Below, in pieces: positions 17,955 to 26,630 of a stretch of DNA of 64,000 bases. This stretch comes from Arthrobacter sp. 35W. Lineage in GTDB: Bacteria > Actinomycetota > Actinomycetes > Actinomycetales > Micrococcaceae. How positions within the stretch are numbered: position 1 is the stretch's first letter; each line of letters opens with the position of its first letter. Location of the stretch: assembly GCF_000482545.1 (NCBI RefSeq), contig NZ_KI519455.1, forward strand, positions 930,001 to 994,000, read 5' to 3'. The notes beneath the pieces are model-generated. The model had not been told where the DNA came from, did not search any database, and saw only the letters and a program-made list of their open reading frames with translations. Made by a program: the position numbers and the translations under genes.

Positions 17955-18539
17955 ATGACCGAAGAACCCACCTCCCAGGCCATCATCGTCTGCGGCGTGC
18001 CCGCAAGCGGCAAAACAACGTTTGCCCACGACCTGTCGCGTGAACTCCGCTGGGCCATCCTGGACCTCGACACCCTCACCAACCCCCTGTTTGAACACAT
18101 GGGCGGCGAGTTCCTGGTCGATGTCCCCACGGCACAGCCGGCGGTGCGCGCCAGCGTCAACGACATCCGCTACACCTGCCTCTTCGACACGGCCCGGGAG
18201 AATCTCGCGCTGGGCAACAGCGTCGTCGTCGTCGCTCCCTTCACCTCGGAGCGCACCTTCCCGGCCGCGTGGGCACGGCTCGTCGACCGCCTGGGCATCC
18301 CCGCCGCCCGCGTGCATCTGGCCTGGATGGACACTCCCCCGGAGGAGGTTGTGAACCGCATGCGTCTCCGCGGCGCCGACCGCGACCTCGAAAAGGTGAA
18401 GGAGCCGGAGCGCTTCCTGACCCCCGATGTGACACGTGCACCCGGCGTTGAGCACATCCGCATCGACGGGCTGCTGACTCCGGGCGGGCAGCTCGAGCGC
18501 TTCCTCACGGACCTTGGTGTGCGCGAGTCCGTGCACTAG
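17955..18539 (+). CDS. Small P-loop kinase (AAA/gluconokinase-like)
   Basis: 194 residues. Walker A GVPASGKTT begins at residue 14, followed by a DLDTL strand and later the DREL-like RGADRDLEKV lid segment, as in small carbohydrate or zeta-toxin-like kinases. Likely cytoplasmic and acting on a small hydroxylated substrate. It is the second kinase of the operon. Either this protein or the FrcK-like one would phosphorylate the ketose before the aldolase step. It lies 63 bases after the dehydrogenase fusion and 51 before the aldolase. Family assignment is broad. Confidence 0.6.
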   Translation: MTEEPTSQAIIVCGVPASGKTTFAHDLSRELRWAILDLDTLTNPLFEHMGGEFLVDVPTAQPAVRASVNDIRYTCLFDTARENLALGNSVVVVAPFTSERTFPAAWARLVDRLGIPAARVHLAWMDTPPEEVVNRMRLRGADRDLEKVKEPERFLTPDVTRAPGVEHIRIDGLLTPGGQLERFLTDLGVRESVH

Positions 18540-18590
18540 GCCCACCCAAGACCACCCATACACCACAACCATCCACAGTAGGAGAACACC

Positions 18591-19490
18591 GTGAACACGC
18601 TTACCACCCTCGAACGCCGCGGCATGGCAGCCATCTCAACCCCCGGCGGCATGATGCTCATCGTCGCAGCCGACCAGCGCAATGGCATGAAGGCCGTCAT
18701 GAACGACGCTCCGGATGGACCGGGGTCGATCACCACCGAACAGCTCTCCGACGCCAAGGCGGACCTCGTCCGCTACCTGGGCAACGCCGCACCGGCCATC
18801 CTGCTCGACCCCGAGGTTGCGCTCCCCCGGGTCTCGGATGAAGGTGTCCTGGCCCGCGACACCGCGCTCGTCGTCGGCCTCGATGCCTCAGGTTTCGACA
18901 CCGTTGACGGCCTGCGCTACACCAACTTCGTCCCCGGCATGTCGCCGCGGAAGGTGCGCGATCTGGGCGGCGACGTCGCGAAGATGCTCTGGTACATGCG
19001 CCCCGACCTCCAGGATGCCGGCTCGCGGGTGGCGGATGAGATCCGCGAACTGGTCGCCGCCTGCACGGCGGAGGGGCTGCTCCTCATCGTCGAGATCCTC
19101 GTCTACCGCCTCGACGGTGAGAGCGAAGAAGACTACGCCGCAGCATTCCCCGGCCTCGTCAGGGATTCCGCCCGCCTCTCCGTGGAGTGCGGCGCGAAGG
19201 TGCTCAAGCTCCAGTACCCGGGATCCGCCGAGGCCAGCGCAGCCGTGACCGAGGCCGCCGATGGCGTGCCGTGGGCCGTGCTGTCCGCCGGTGTGGACCA
19301 CGAAACCTTCATCAAGCAGGTGGAGATCGCTGTCGCAAACGGTGCCGGCGGTGCCATGGCCGGCCGTTCGCTCTGGAAGGACAGCCTGGCCGTGTCGGCG
19401 GAGGTCCGCGAGCAGCTGCTCACCACCCGGGCACTCCCGCGGCTGCAGGAACTCGAAGCCATCGTGGACGGCAGGCTCGTCGCCTCCTAG
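18591..19490 (+). CDS. LacD/DeoC-type class I aldolase
   Basis: 299 residues, TIM-barrel aldolase of the tagatose-1,6-bisphosphate aldolase (LacD) family, to which sulfofructose-1-phosphate aldolase YihT also belongs. Visible features: MLIVAADQRNGMK near residue 20, GVLARDTALVVGLD, and GAKVLKLQYPGS with the predicted Schiff-base Lys206. It would split a phosphorylated ketose into triose units. Last gene of the operon, consistent with its being the final step. Strong TAGGAGAA ribosome binding site. Substrate is not determined by sequence. Confidence 0.75.
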   Translation: MNTLTTLERRGMAAISTPGGMMLIVAADQRNGMKAVMNDAPDGPGSITTEQLSDAKADLVRYLGNAAPAILLDPEVALPRVSDEGVLARDTALVVGLDASGFDTVDGLRYTNFVPGMSPRKVRDLGGDVAKMLWYMRPDLQDAGSRVADEIRELVAACTAEGLLLIVEILVYRLDGESEEDYAAAFPGLVRDSARLSVECGAKVLKLQYPGSAEASAAVTEAADGVPWAVLSAGVDHETFIKQVEIAVANGAGGAMAGRSLWKDSLAVSAEVREQLLTTRALPRLQELEAIVDGRLVAS

Positions 19491-19513
19491 CGGACGACTC
19501 CGGCCCTAACACC

Positions 19514-19606
19514 ACCGTGGCCGGGGCACCTGTGCAGCCGGGACGCAGTTTCCCGCCCAGGATGCGGAAATAAACGCATCCTGGGCGGGAAACTGCGTCC
19601 TCGATG
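19514..19606. repeat. Palindromic repeat family A, copy 2
   Basis: Perfect 26-bp inverted repeat (19541-19566 and 19575-19600) with an 8-nt loop, between the convergent aldolase and aminotransferase genes. Right arm identical to copy 1 near 9.2 kb, with a shared upstream flank. It probably acts as a bidirectional terminator. Confidence 0.85.
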
Positions 19607-19621
19607 AAAAAGCGCAGTGGG

Positions 19622-20833
19622 TCAGGCGGTCGGGCGCTGCGCCGCCTGGAACCTGTCGATCCGCTCGACGGCCTCCAACACGGCATCCCGGCCGGCGGCG
19701 AAGCTCAGCCGCACTGCTTTGGTGCCGCGTTCGCCGTCGAAATCCCCGCCCGGCACCAGTGCCACACCCTCGGCCTCCAGCAGGGCGGCGCAGTAGGCGG
19801 AGGAATCCGCAAAGCCGGCCAGGGCCGGACCCAGCTCGGCATAGAGGTAGAACGCCCCGTCGGCCGGTGCCGCCGCACCCCAGCCCAGCCGGGGCAGGCT
19901 GGCCAGCAACGCGGCGCGGGTGGCGGCAAACTCCGCCACGGCCGATTCCGCCTCGGCATAGGAGGCCTCGGTGAACGCCTCCACCGCGGCAATCTGCGCG
20001 GGGGCAGGCGGGCACAGGGCCACATTGCCGGCGAGCGCATCCACCGCTGGCAGCAGATCATCGGGAACCAGCGCCCAGCCCAGCCGCCAGCCGGTCATGC
20101 CCCAGTACTTGGAGAAACTGGAAATCACGACGGCGTTGGGGTCCAGTTCCCAGGCGCAGACGCCGCGCGGATCCGGTGCTCCGGGGACCGGATAGGTGAT
20201 GCCGTGGTAGATCTCGTCGCTGATCAGACGCACGTTCTTGGCCTCGCACCAACGGGCCAGGGTGGTGAGTTCGGCCCGGGAAACCATGGTGCCCGTGGGG
20301 TTCGCCGGGGAGGCGAGCATCAGCCCGGACAGCGGACCGTGCACGCGCTCGGCGGCGTCGAGCAGCTCCGGCGTCGGCTGGTACCGGCTTTCCGGGCCGC
20401 AGTCCAGCTCCACCACGTCCACGCCCAGGGCGCGCAGGATGTTGCGGTAGGCGGGGTAGCCCGGGCGGGCCAGGGCCACGCGGTCACCGGCGTTGAAGGA
20501 GGCCAGGAACAGCAGCATGAAGGCGCCGGAGGAGCCGGTGGTGACGGCGACGTTGCGGGCGGGCACGTCCAGTCCGTACCAGCGCTTGTAGTGCACCGCG
20601 ATGGCCTCGCGCAGCGGGGCGATGCCCAGCGCCGGCGTGTAGGTCAGCGCCGTGCCGGAGGCATGCAACGCGGCGGCCGCCGCGGACACCGCGGCAGGTG
20701 CCCCGCCGCCCGGCTCACCGGCGCAGAGGGAGACGACGTCCCGGCCGGCGGCGCGCAGTTCCGCCACCCGGGCCAGGATGTCCATCACCTGGAACGGCGG
20801 CACCAGGGCGCGCGATGCCGCCGCAAGAACCAC
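19622..20833 (-). CDS. PLP-dependent class I/II aminotransferase
   Basis: 403 residues, fold-type I aminotransferase of the aspartate/alanine aminotransferase group. Seen: FQVMDILARVAEL at the N-terminus, TGSSGAFML cofactor phosphate region, ASPANPTGTMVS with the substrate-carboxylate Asn, SDEIYHGITY with the pyridine-binding Asp, SSFSKYWGMTGWRLGW with the PLP Lys, and a C-terminal Arg in VRLSFA. Substrate unknown. It overlaps no neighbour: rlmN ends 5 bases upstream on the same strand and is probably co-transcribed. Confidence 0.88.
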   Translation of the reverse strand: MVLAAASRALVPPFQVMDILARVAELRAAGRDVVSLCAGEPGGGAPAAVSAAAAALHASGTALTYTPALGIAPLREAIAVHYKRWYGLDVPARNVAVTTGSSGAFMLLFLASFNAGDRVALARPGYPAYRNILRALGVDVVELDCGPESRYQPTPELLDAAERVHGPLSGLMLASPANPTGTMVSRAELTTLARWCEAKNVRLISDEIYHGITYPVPGAPDPRGVCAWELDPNAVVISSFSKYWGMTGWRLGWALVPDDLLPAVDALAGNVALCPPAPAQIAAVEAFTEASYAEAESAVAEFAATRAALLASLPRLGWGAAAPADGAFYLYAELGPALAGFADSSAYCAALLEAEGVALVPGGDFDGERGTKAVRLSFAAGRDAVLEAVERIDRFQAAQRPTA

Positions 20834-20838
20834 TGTGG

Positions 20839-22200
20839 CTACTCCGCCGCGGCGAGCTGGCCGCAGGCGCCGTCGATCTCCTTGCCGCGGGTGTCGCGCA
20901 GCGTGGTCGGGATGCCCGCGTCGATCAGGCGGTTCACGAATTCGCGCGTAACGTCGGCCTCGGAAGCGGTCCAGATGGATCCGGGCGTCGGGTTCAGCGG
21001 GATCGGGTTGACGTGCACCCAGCCGCGGCCGCGGGAATTCAGCTTGCGGGCCAACAGGTCCGCACGCCAGCCGTGGTCGTTCATGTCCTTGATCAGCGCG
21101 TACTCGATGGAGACGCGGCGGCCGGTCTTCTCGTAGTAGCCGTACGCGGCATCCAGTGCCTCGTCCACCTTCCAGCGGCTGTTGACCGGGATCAGCTCAT
21201 CGCGGAGTTCATCATCCGGGGCGTGCAGGCTCAGGGCAAAGGTGAAGGGCAGGTTCTCATCGGCCAGCTTGTTGATGGCCGGCACCAGGCCCACGGTGGA
21301 AACGGTGATGTTGCGGGCGCTCATGCCCAGACCCTCGGGGGCCTCGTCCACCATGCGGTGCACGGCTGTCATCACGCGTTTGTAGTTGGCCAGCGGCTCC
21401 CCCATGCCCATGAAGACGATGTTGGTGACGCGCTCGGCGTCGTGCCCGCCGTCCTTCCGCTTCCCACCCAGGCCGCCTTCGGCGATCACCCGGTTGGCCT
21501 GGACAATCTGGTCCAGGATCTCCGCGGCGGACATATTGCGGGTCAGGCCGGCCTGGCCGGTGGCGCAGAAGGGGCAGTTCATGCCGCAGCCGCACTGGCT
21601 GGAGACGCAGAGCGTGATCCGGCCGGGGTAGCGCATCAGCACGGACTCCACCAGGGAGCCGTCAAAGAGGCGCCACAGGAACTTCACGGTGTCGCCCTTG
21701 TCGGTGGACAGGCGCTTCACCTCGGTCAGCAGCGTCGGGAACATGGCCTTGACCAGCTCCTCGCGGCCGTCCTTGGGCAGATCGCTCATCGCCGCGGGAT
21801 CGGTGGTGTAGTGCTGGAAGTAGTGCACGGAGAGCTGCTTGGCGCGGAAGGCCGGCAGGCCCAGCTCCTTGAGCTTGTCGGCCCGCTCGGCCAGCGTCAG
21901 ATCGGCCAGGTGCAGCGGCGGCTGGGAGACGCGCGGACGCGAGGCAAACTCCAGCTTGGGGCGCCCCTCGGCGTCCATGGCCTGCTTCCAGCCCTCGGCC
22001 GTGGGGCGCACCTGGGTGCGGCCCTCCAGCTTGGCGCGGCCCTCGGAGATGCGCTTGGCCTCGGCCTCCTCCGCGTGGCGGGTCTCGGAGGCCTGGTGTT
22101 TGGCGGCGCGGTCGGCCCGTGCGGCAATGGCGTCGGAGGTCCGGGTGCGGTGGTGTGCGGGGGCGTCAGGGGTGTTTTCGGGGGAAGTCATCTTCTCCAT
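20839..22200 (-). CDS. rlmN: Dual-specificity 23S rRNA/tRNA adenine-C2 methyltransferase
   Basis: 453 residues. A radical-SAM enzyme methylating A2503 of 23S rRNA and A37 of some tRNAs. The iron-sulphur motif [10 protein letters not shown] is clear, followed by TGQAGLTRN and the GMGEPLAN motif. The N-terminal ~75 residues are a charged, Ala/Glu/Arg-rich extension before the standard RlmN N-domain. Start ATG 22200 was chosen because AGGATGGG stands before it. A second ATG at 22191 is possible. Confidence 0.92.
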   Translation of the reverse strand: MEKMTSPENTPDAPAHHRTRTSDAIAARADRAAKHQASETRHAEEAEAKRISEGRAKLEGRTQVRPTAEGWKQAMDAEGRPKLEFASRPRVSQPPLHLADLTLAERADKLKELGLPAFRAKQLSVHYFQHYTTDPAAMSDLPKDGREELVKAMFPTLLTEVKRLSTDKGDTVKFLWRLFDGSLVESVLMRYPGRITLCVSSQCGCGMNCPFCATGQAGLTRNMSAAEILDQIVQANRVIAEGGLGGKRKDGGHDAERVTNIVFMGMGEPLANYKRVMTAVHRMVDEAPEGLGMSARNITVSTVGLVPAINKLADENLPFTFALSLHAPDDELRDELIPVNSRWKVDEALDAAYGYYEKTGRRVSIEYALIKDMNDHGWRADLLARKLNSRGRGWVHVNPIPLNPTPGSIWTASEADVTREFVNRLIDAGIPTTLRDTRGKEIDGACGQLAAAE

Positions 22201-22291
22201 TGTCCCATCCTGTGTCCAATGGCTGATTGTGTCCACTGGCCAGCTGTGCCCACTGGTTGCCGCCGGCATCCCCGGTTGGCTCTTAAGGCAG

Positions 22292-22483
22292 CTAGTCGAT
22301 GAACTGGGACTGGGTCTCGATGAAATCCCACTCCTTGGCGGTCAGCGTGCCGTTGGCCAGCTCGCCGCCGGCGGCCACCACCTCCATGGCAACATCCGGC
22401 GGAAGGGAGGCGGACTCGGGGTTCTCCCTCAGCCACTCCTTGGCGCGGACATCCAATGCCAGCCACCACATGTGAATTTCCAT
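22292..22483 (-). CDS. Small conserved-looking hypothetical protein
   Basis: 63 residues, acidic and soluble, starting [10 protein letters not shown]. No domain recognised. ATG 22483 is preceded by GGAGGGG at 9 bases, better than two upstream in-frame ATGs. It lies upstream of rlmN on the same strand. The good ribosome binding site and coding-like codon use support a real gene; the function is unknown. Confidence 0.6.
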   Translation of the reverse strand: MEIHMWWLALDVRAKEWLRENPESASLPPDVAMEVVAAGGELANGTLTAKEWDFIETQSQFID

Positions 22484-22560
22484 TCCGGTCATCCCCTCCA
22501 GCTTGTTGCGGGTCAATGTCTGGATTCAACGCTATGCCTGCAACGCCGCCTCGACAAGGG

Positions 22561-22947
22561 TCAGAGGGCCAGTCCCAGGATGGTAAGCACGACGGCGATG
22601 GCCGGGAATGCCAGCTGCACCAATGCGGCGCGCGCCTTCGACGGTGAACTGATCAGCAACACCAGACCGGCCAGCACCATGGAGCCTGCACCGGCCAGGA
22701 TCAGGGCCGCCCCCACGGACTTGGCCCCGGCGGCGAGCGCGATGATGCCGGCCACGGCGACGACGCCAAGGAAGAGGTTGTAGAAGCCCTGGTTGAAGGC
22801 CAGATCCTTGGTGGCCAGGGCATCGGCCTCGCTGGTGCCGAAGGTCTTCCGGGTCGACGGCGCCGTCCAACGCAGCGACTCCAGAACAAAGATGTAGACG
22901 TGGACCAGAGCGGCCAGGGCGGCGAAGACGGAAGCGGCGATGAGCAT
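22561..22947 (-). CDS. DUF1304 membrane protein
   Basis: 128 residues with four hydrophobic helices. The DUF1304 signature is visible: HVYIFVLESLRW in helix one, TFGTSEADA loop, and NQGFYNLFLG. Function unknown. ATG 22947 has GGAAGGG upstream. It is divergent from a TetR regulator across a 113-base gap with inverted repeats, so it is probably the regulated partner. Confidence 0.85.
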   Translation of the reverse strand: MLIAASVFAALAALVHVYIFVLESLRWTAPSTRKTFGTSEADALATKDLAFNQGFYNLFLGVVAVAGIIALAAGAKSVGAALILAGAGSMVLAGLVLLISSPSKARAALVQLAFPAIAVVLTILGLAL

Positions 22948-22982
22948 GGTGGACCCTTCCAAAGGGGGCCCAGACCATTCTG

Positions 22983-23037
22983 GACCGAATGGTTCAAATG
23001 TACGATAATGGACAGACCGTTGCAAAACCGATCGGTT
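22983..23037. promoter_or_regulatory. Candidate TetR operators between DUF1304 and TetR genes
   Basis: Perfect palindrome AACCGATCGGTT at 23026-23037 and a related imperfect one, GGACCGAATGGTTC, at 22983-22996. Both carry ACCG/GGTT half-sites and flank the presumed promoters. Confidence 0.5.
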
Positions 23038-23060
23038 CAGAAACAACGCCGGGAGGGTCC

Positions 23061-23645
23061 ATGGGGCGAAGCCAAGCCTTCGACAGCGCCGCAGCAGTAT
23101 CGGCCGCGCGGGACTGCTTTTGGCGCCAGGGGTACGAAGAAACCTCGCTGGCCGACCTTGAGCGGGCCACCGGACTGAACCGCTCCAGCCTGTACAACAC
23201 CTTCTCTTCCAAGCGTGGACTCTACGATCTGGCAGTCCAGGACTACCTGGACGCGGTGGTGCGGCCCCGGCTGGAGCCGCTGCTCACCGCCCAGCCCGGC
23301 AGCCACGCCGCCGCCGGCTGCTTCCGCACCATGTCCGCATGGGTTGCCGCCTCGGCAGCCGAAACCGGGTCCGCCCCCGGCTGCCTGCTGCTGAACAGTG
23401 CCGCCGGGCTGGCCGCGCACGACGAGCGCCAACGCGCCGTCGTCGACGCCTACTACGCCCAGCTCACCGAGGCCATGGCCGCGGGGCTGGCTGCCGACTC
23501 CCCCGCCGGCGCATCTGGACAGCTGGCCGCCCGGGCCAGGCTGCTGGTCTCGCTGCTGATCAGCGCCCTGCTCCTGAGCCGGGTCAATCCGGCGGCTGCC
23601 CAGGAGGTCCTGGCCGAGGCTGCCGCACTGGCCACCACCACCTGA
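23061..23645 (+). CDS. TetR-family transcriptional regulator
   Basis: 194 residues. The N-terminal helix-turn-helix reads FWRQGYEETSLADLERATGL then NRSSLYNTFSSKRGLY, as in the AcrR/YxaF-like branch. The C-terminal ligand domain has PGCLLLNSA, typical of this branch. An upstream frame extension was rejected because GGGAGGG lies directly before ATG 23061. It probably represses the divergent DUF1304 gene. Confidence 0.88.
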   Translation: MGRSQAFDSAAAVSAARDCFWRQGYEETSLADLERATGLNRSSLYNTFSSKRGLYDLAVQDYLDAVVRPRLEPLLTAQPGSHAAAGCFRTMSAWVAASAAETGSAPGCLLLNSAAGLAAHDERQRAVVDAYYAQLTEAMAAGLAADSPAGASGQLAARARLLVSLLISALLLSRVNPAAAQEVLAEAAALATTT

Positions 23646-23702
23646 TCCAGTGCCGCCGTGGGGGCCGTGCGTTAAGTCCCGCGGGCCGGGTGCGGCCCAG
23701 TC

Positions 23703-25994
23703 CTATGGGCAGGAGATTCCCGGGTAGTCCGCTGTCGTGGAGGCGCCGGCCGGCACACCCGCCTGCATGGGCGTGGCAGTGATGTGGCCCGCAGGGACCA
23801 CCGAAGCCCGGCTGTTCAGCGCGAGCGAAGCGCTCTTCCCCGGCTTGACCGCCAGGAACAGCTTCGACCCATAGGGCGTGGCCACTGTGACATCGACGGG
23901 GGCGGCGCCGGTGTTCAGCACAGTCGCCGCCAGATTGGCCTTGTTCCCGATGCACCGCAGCGAGACGGTCGGCGCCAGCGAGACGGTGGGTGCCACGGGA
24001 CCCGCCGGGTCCGCGGCACTGACGACAAGCCAGCTCAGCTGCACATCGGATCCGCGCGTCCGGGCCAGGGAAAAGGCCAGCTCGCCGTTGGCGCCGACGA
24101 CGACGTTTCCGTAGGCAACGGCCTGGTTCTGCGATGAATAGTCCTGATCGGCGGCGCGCACTTCGCCATTGATCGTCACCCGTGCTCCCCTGTCGTCCCA
24201 GGACCAAGGGTCGGAGTATCCGGCGAAAACCGTGTACGTGCCCGGTGCCAGGCCGGAGAAGCGGTAGGCGAGGTCGCGGCCCGACACCGCATAGCGCAGG
24301 GTGGAGAACATGTCTCCGCCTGCGGATCCGTCAGTCCCGCTGCCGTCGCTGATGTAGCCCCAGGAGGCGCCGGTGCCGGCGTCGGACCCGAAGGGCTGCT
24401 CCGGAACACTGTTCAGGAGCCCGCCGCCCGAGGCGGCTCCGGCGGCCAGCGCAAGCCAATCCGCACTCTGCTGCCCGCCGGCGTTCACCGCGTAGCGGAC
24501 CTTGGCGGACTCGATCGGGTCCTGGATGCCGACGGCGTCGACGGTCCAGAACGAGCTGTTCTGGCCCGTGTACCGGAAGCGGAACTGGGCCGTGTGGGCG
24601 CCGGCCGGAACGGCGAACGAGAGGTGTTCGACGGCGTTGGCCGCGGTGGAATAGTCCTTGAGGATCTGCGTTTCACCGGTGTCGAAGCTGACAGTGACGG
24701 TGGCCGACTGCGGGCCGTCGATGGCGTAGTCGGTGGCGTAGACCAGGTTCGCACGGTTCAGCCCGGCCACTGGATACGCCGGGCTGACGAGCGTTGAGTC
24801 GAACTGGCCCGATGCGTGCGTTTTGTCATCCCATTCGTCGGAGTCGGCGACGGCGAAGACGCCCCGCGCACGGACGTTCGTTTCCCGGCCCTGGTCCCGT
24901 TCCGCCGATGTCCAGAAGTCATCGGTGGCGAGGGTCCAGCCACGCCATTCCGCCACTCCACCGGCGGGCATTGCAGAGTTGTCGATCGACCAGCCAGCCG
25001 GCGTCGTCTTCGTCCAGCCGAGGAGCGACGGGGAGATTCCACTCTCGTCCACTGCCGGCGCAAGCGCGGATTCCATCGAGTCGAAGGCCTCGGTCTTCAG
25101 GCTGCCCAAGGGAGTGCCGTCCAAGCCCCACGACGGCTGGACCGCCACGCCCGCGGCGGCAATCATCGTGGGGGCCAGATCCACTTGCTTGGCGTCGTGG
25201 CGGGTGGCATTGGCGGGGATCCCCGAGCCGGCGACAACCATGAACACCCGGCGCTCGGCCAGCGAACTGCCCCCATGCCCACCGGCAGCAGTGTGCCCGT
25301 GGTCGGTCGTGACGGCAATCGTCCAGTCTTCATTCGATGGGCGCGCGGCGACCGCGTCGAGGATCCGGCCCAGCCGAACATCCGTGGCAGCGAGGGCCGC
25401 TCCGTAGGCTGCGCCGCTGGTGCCCACGAGGTGCCCGGCGTGGTCGACGTCGTCCAAATGGACGAAGAGATCGTCCGCTGTGCCGTCCGAGACCGCGTGC
25501 ACGGCGGAATCCGTCGTCGCGGCATCGTCGGCGAATGCGGTGCGCACGTCCACACCCGGCCCAAAGATGTCGGTGGTGATGGAGCTCCAGGTGCCCACCG
25601 CAACGGTTGCCCGGGAGGGCGCCGCCGCGTTGATGCGGGTCAGGTAGTCCGGGTAGTCGGCGAAGTGCGCCGAGCCAAAGGCATTGCCCGTCACGTTGTG
25701 TTTGTCCGGCCAGACGCCTGTCGCGATGGTTGACCAGCCCGGGCCCGACCAGGTCTCCGACATGGGCGCGGCGTACAGATTGCTGACGGCGGTGGTGCCC
25801 GCAGCACGCAGGCCATCCAGCCGCGGCATGTCGGCTGGACCCAGCGAGTCGAACGTGGCGCCGTCGATCCCGACGATGAGCGTCTTGGCGATGGGGGCCC
25901 CGGCAGCCTCCGCCGAGGACACCAAGGGTCCGGTGGCCGTGAACGCAACGGCCAGGGCTGTGGCGAGGGCAAAATTGCGCAGACTGTTTGCCAT
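23703..25994 (-). CDS. Secreted alkaline-phosphatase-superfamily phosphodiesterase
   Basis: 763 residues. Sec signal peptide (cleavage near AEA, residue 30). The catalytic domain (about 35-330) belongs to the type I phosphodiesterase/nucleotide pyrophosphatase group: LIVGIDGATFD, the ETWSGPGWSTIATGV nucleophile region, LDDVDHAGH and TTDHGHT metal-ligand motifs. Beyond residue 330 come beta-rich regions (one after GWTLATDDFW, another about 520-640) and a short C-terminal Ig-like module. No anchor, so it is probably released. Perhaps it supplies phosphate or nucleosides. A long perfect-looking operator lies upstream. Confidence 0.8.
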   Translation of the reverse strand: MANSLRNFALATALAVAFTATGPLVSSAEAAGAPIAKTLIVGIDGATFDSLGPADMPRLDGLRAAGTTAVSNLYAAPMSETWSGPGWSTIATGVWPDKHNVTGNAFGSAHFADYPDYLTRINAAAPSRATVAVGTWSSITTDIFGPGVDVRTAFADDAATTDSAVHAVSDGTADDLFVHLDDVDHAGHLVGTSGAAYGAALAATDVRLGRILDAVAARPSNEDWTIAVTTDHGHTAAGGHGGSSLAERRVFMVVAGSGIPANATRHDAKQVDLAPTMIAAAGVAVQPSWGLDGTPLGSLKTEAFDSMESALAPAVDESGISPSLLGWTKTTPAGWSIDNSAMPAGGVAEWRGWTLATDDFWTSAERDQGRETNVRARGVFAVADSDEWDDKTHASGQFDSTLVSPAYPVAGLNRANLVYATDYAIDGPQSATVTVSFDTGETQILKDYSTAANAVEHLSFAVPAGAHTAQFRFRYTGQNSSFWTVDAVGIQDPIESAKVRYAVNAGGQQSADWLALAAGAASGGGLLNSVPEQPFGSDAGTGASWGYISDGSGTDGSAGGDMFSTLRYAVSGRDLAYRFSGLAPGTYTVFAGYSDPWSWDDRGARVTINGEVRAADQDYSSQNQAVAYGNVVVGANGELAFSLARTRGSDVQLSWLVVSAADPAGPVAPTVSLAPTVSLRCIGNKANLAATVLNTGAAPVDVTVATPYGSKLFLAVKPGKSASLALNSRASVVPAGHITATPMQAGVPAGASTTADYPGISCP

Positions 25995-26071
25995 GGATTG
26001 TTGATCTCACTGTCTGTCTCGAGTGGATGGCGACGCGCTTGAAAAGCGCCACCGCCCGCAGAAATGCGGTG

Positions 26072-26102
26072 ATGGCAACGTAAACATTGTTTGCGTTGCC
26101 AT
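26072..26102. promoter_or_regulatory. 31-bp operator palindrome upstream of the phosphodiesterase
   Basis: Arms ATGGCAACG and CGTTGCCAT enclose AAAC-ATT-GTTT. Across 31 bp only one pair (T/G) is mismatched, apart from the central 3 bases. It overlaps the candidate minus-strand promoter, so a repressor here would block transcription. Confidence 0.65.
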
Positions 26103-26114
26103 GTCCGATGTCAA
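26086..26114 (-). promoter_or_regulatory. Candidate phosphodiesterase promoter
   Basis: Minus-strand TTGACA (26114-26109), 17-bp spacer and AACAAT (26091-26086). The 31-bp palindrome covers the spacer and -10. Confidence 0.5.
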
Positions 26115-26175
26115 CACTTCGGACAGGGAAATTCCAAAGGAGCCAGCGGCCACCGCGCGGCCCGGACGGCGGAGC

Positions 26176-26469
26176 CTAGCCGGTGCCAAATCCGGCGAAG
26201 CCGCCCTGGGCCGGGCCATACTCCGCCTCGATCGCGTCGATGAATCCGGGCGAATCCGGCGATCGCAGCCAGGCAAGCAGTGCCGCAGCCTGGGGCCGGG
26301 CCCCTTCGGCAATGATGCCCACCGAGCCATCCGCCCGGTTCACCGCTTCGCCCACCAGCCCCAGCGCCCGCGCCTTCCGGGCCGTGAGGTAGCGGAAGCC
26401 CACACCCTGCACCACCCCGGAAACCCGCACCGTCAATCGGACGCCGTTGTGCGCTGCCGCCTCAGCCAT
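26176..26469 (-). CDS. acyP: Acylphosphatase
   Basis: 97 residues. Hydrolyses carboxyl-phosphate bonds such as acetyl phosphate. The signature VSGVVQGVGFRYLTARKA carries the catalytic Arg. The usual Asn motif appears as AVNRADGSV. Length is normal for the single ferredoxin-like domain. Cytoplasmic. Confidence 0.92.
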   Translation of the reverse strand: MAEAAAHNGVRLTVRVSGVVQGVGFRYLTARKARALGLVGEAVNRADGSVGIIAEGARPQAAALLAWLRSPDSPGFIDAIEAEYGPAQGGFAGFGTG

Positions 26470-26630
26470 GGCCCCAGCCTACGTCCAGCGGCGCCCTTGG
26501 ACCCGCGTACTCCTAGACAGGATTTGAGGCGGCGGACATGCTTGAGGTGGGATGATTCCGCGTCGGCACCATGCTGGGGATGGTTGGCCTTCCAGTGCCG
26601 CGGGGCGTCCCGGAACGAAAGGAACGGGCC

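Noticed and set aside
9291-19490. Assigning the sugar locus to sulfoquinovose breakdown
   Set aside because: AGE and LacD-type families occur in that pathway, but the reductase, PfkB-type kinase and sulfonate exporter are missing, and polyol dehydrogenases are present instead.
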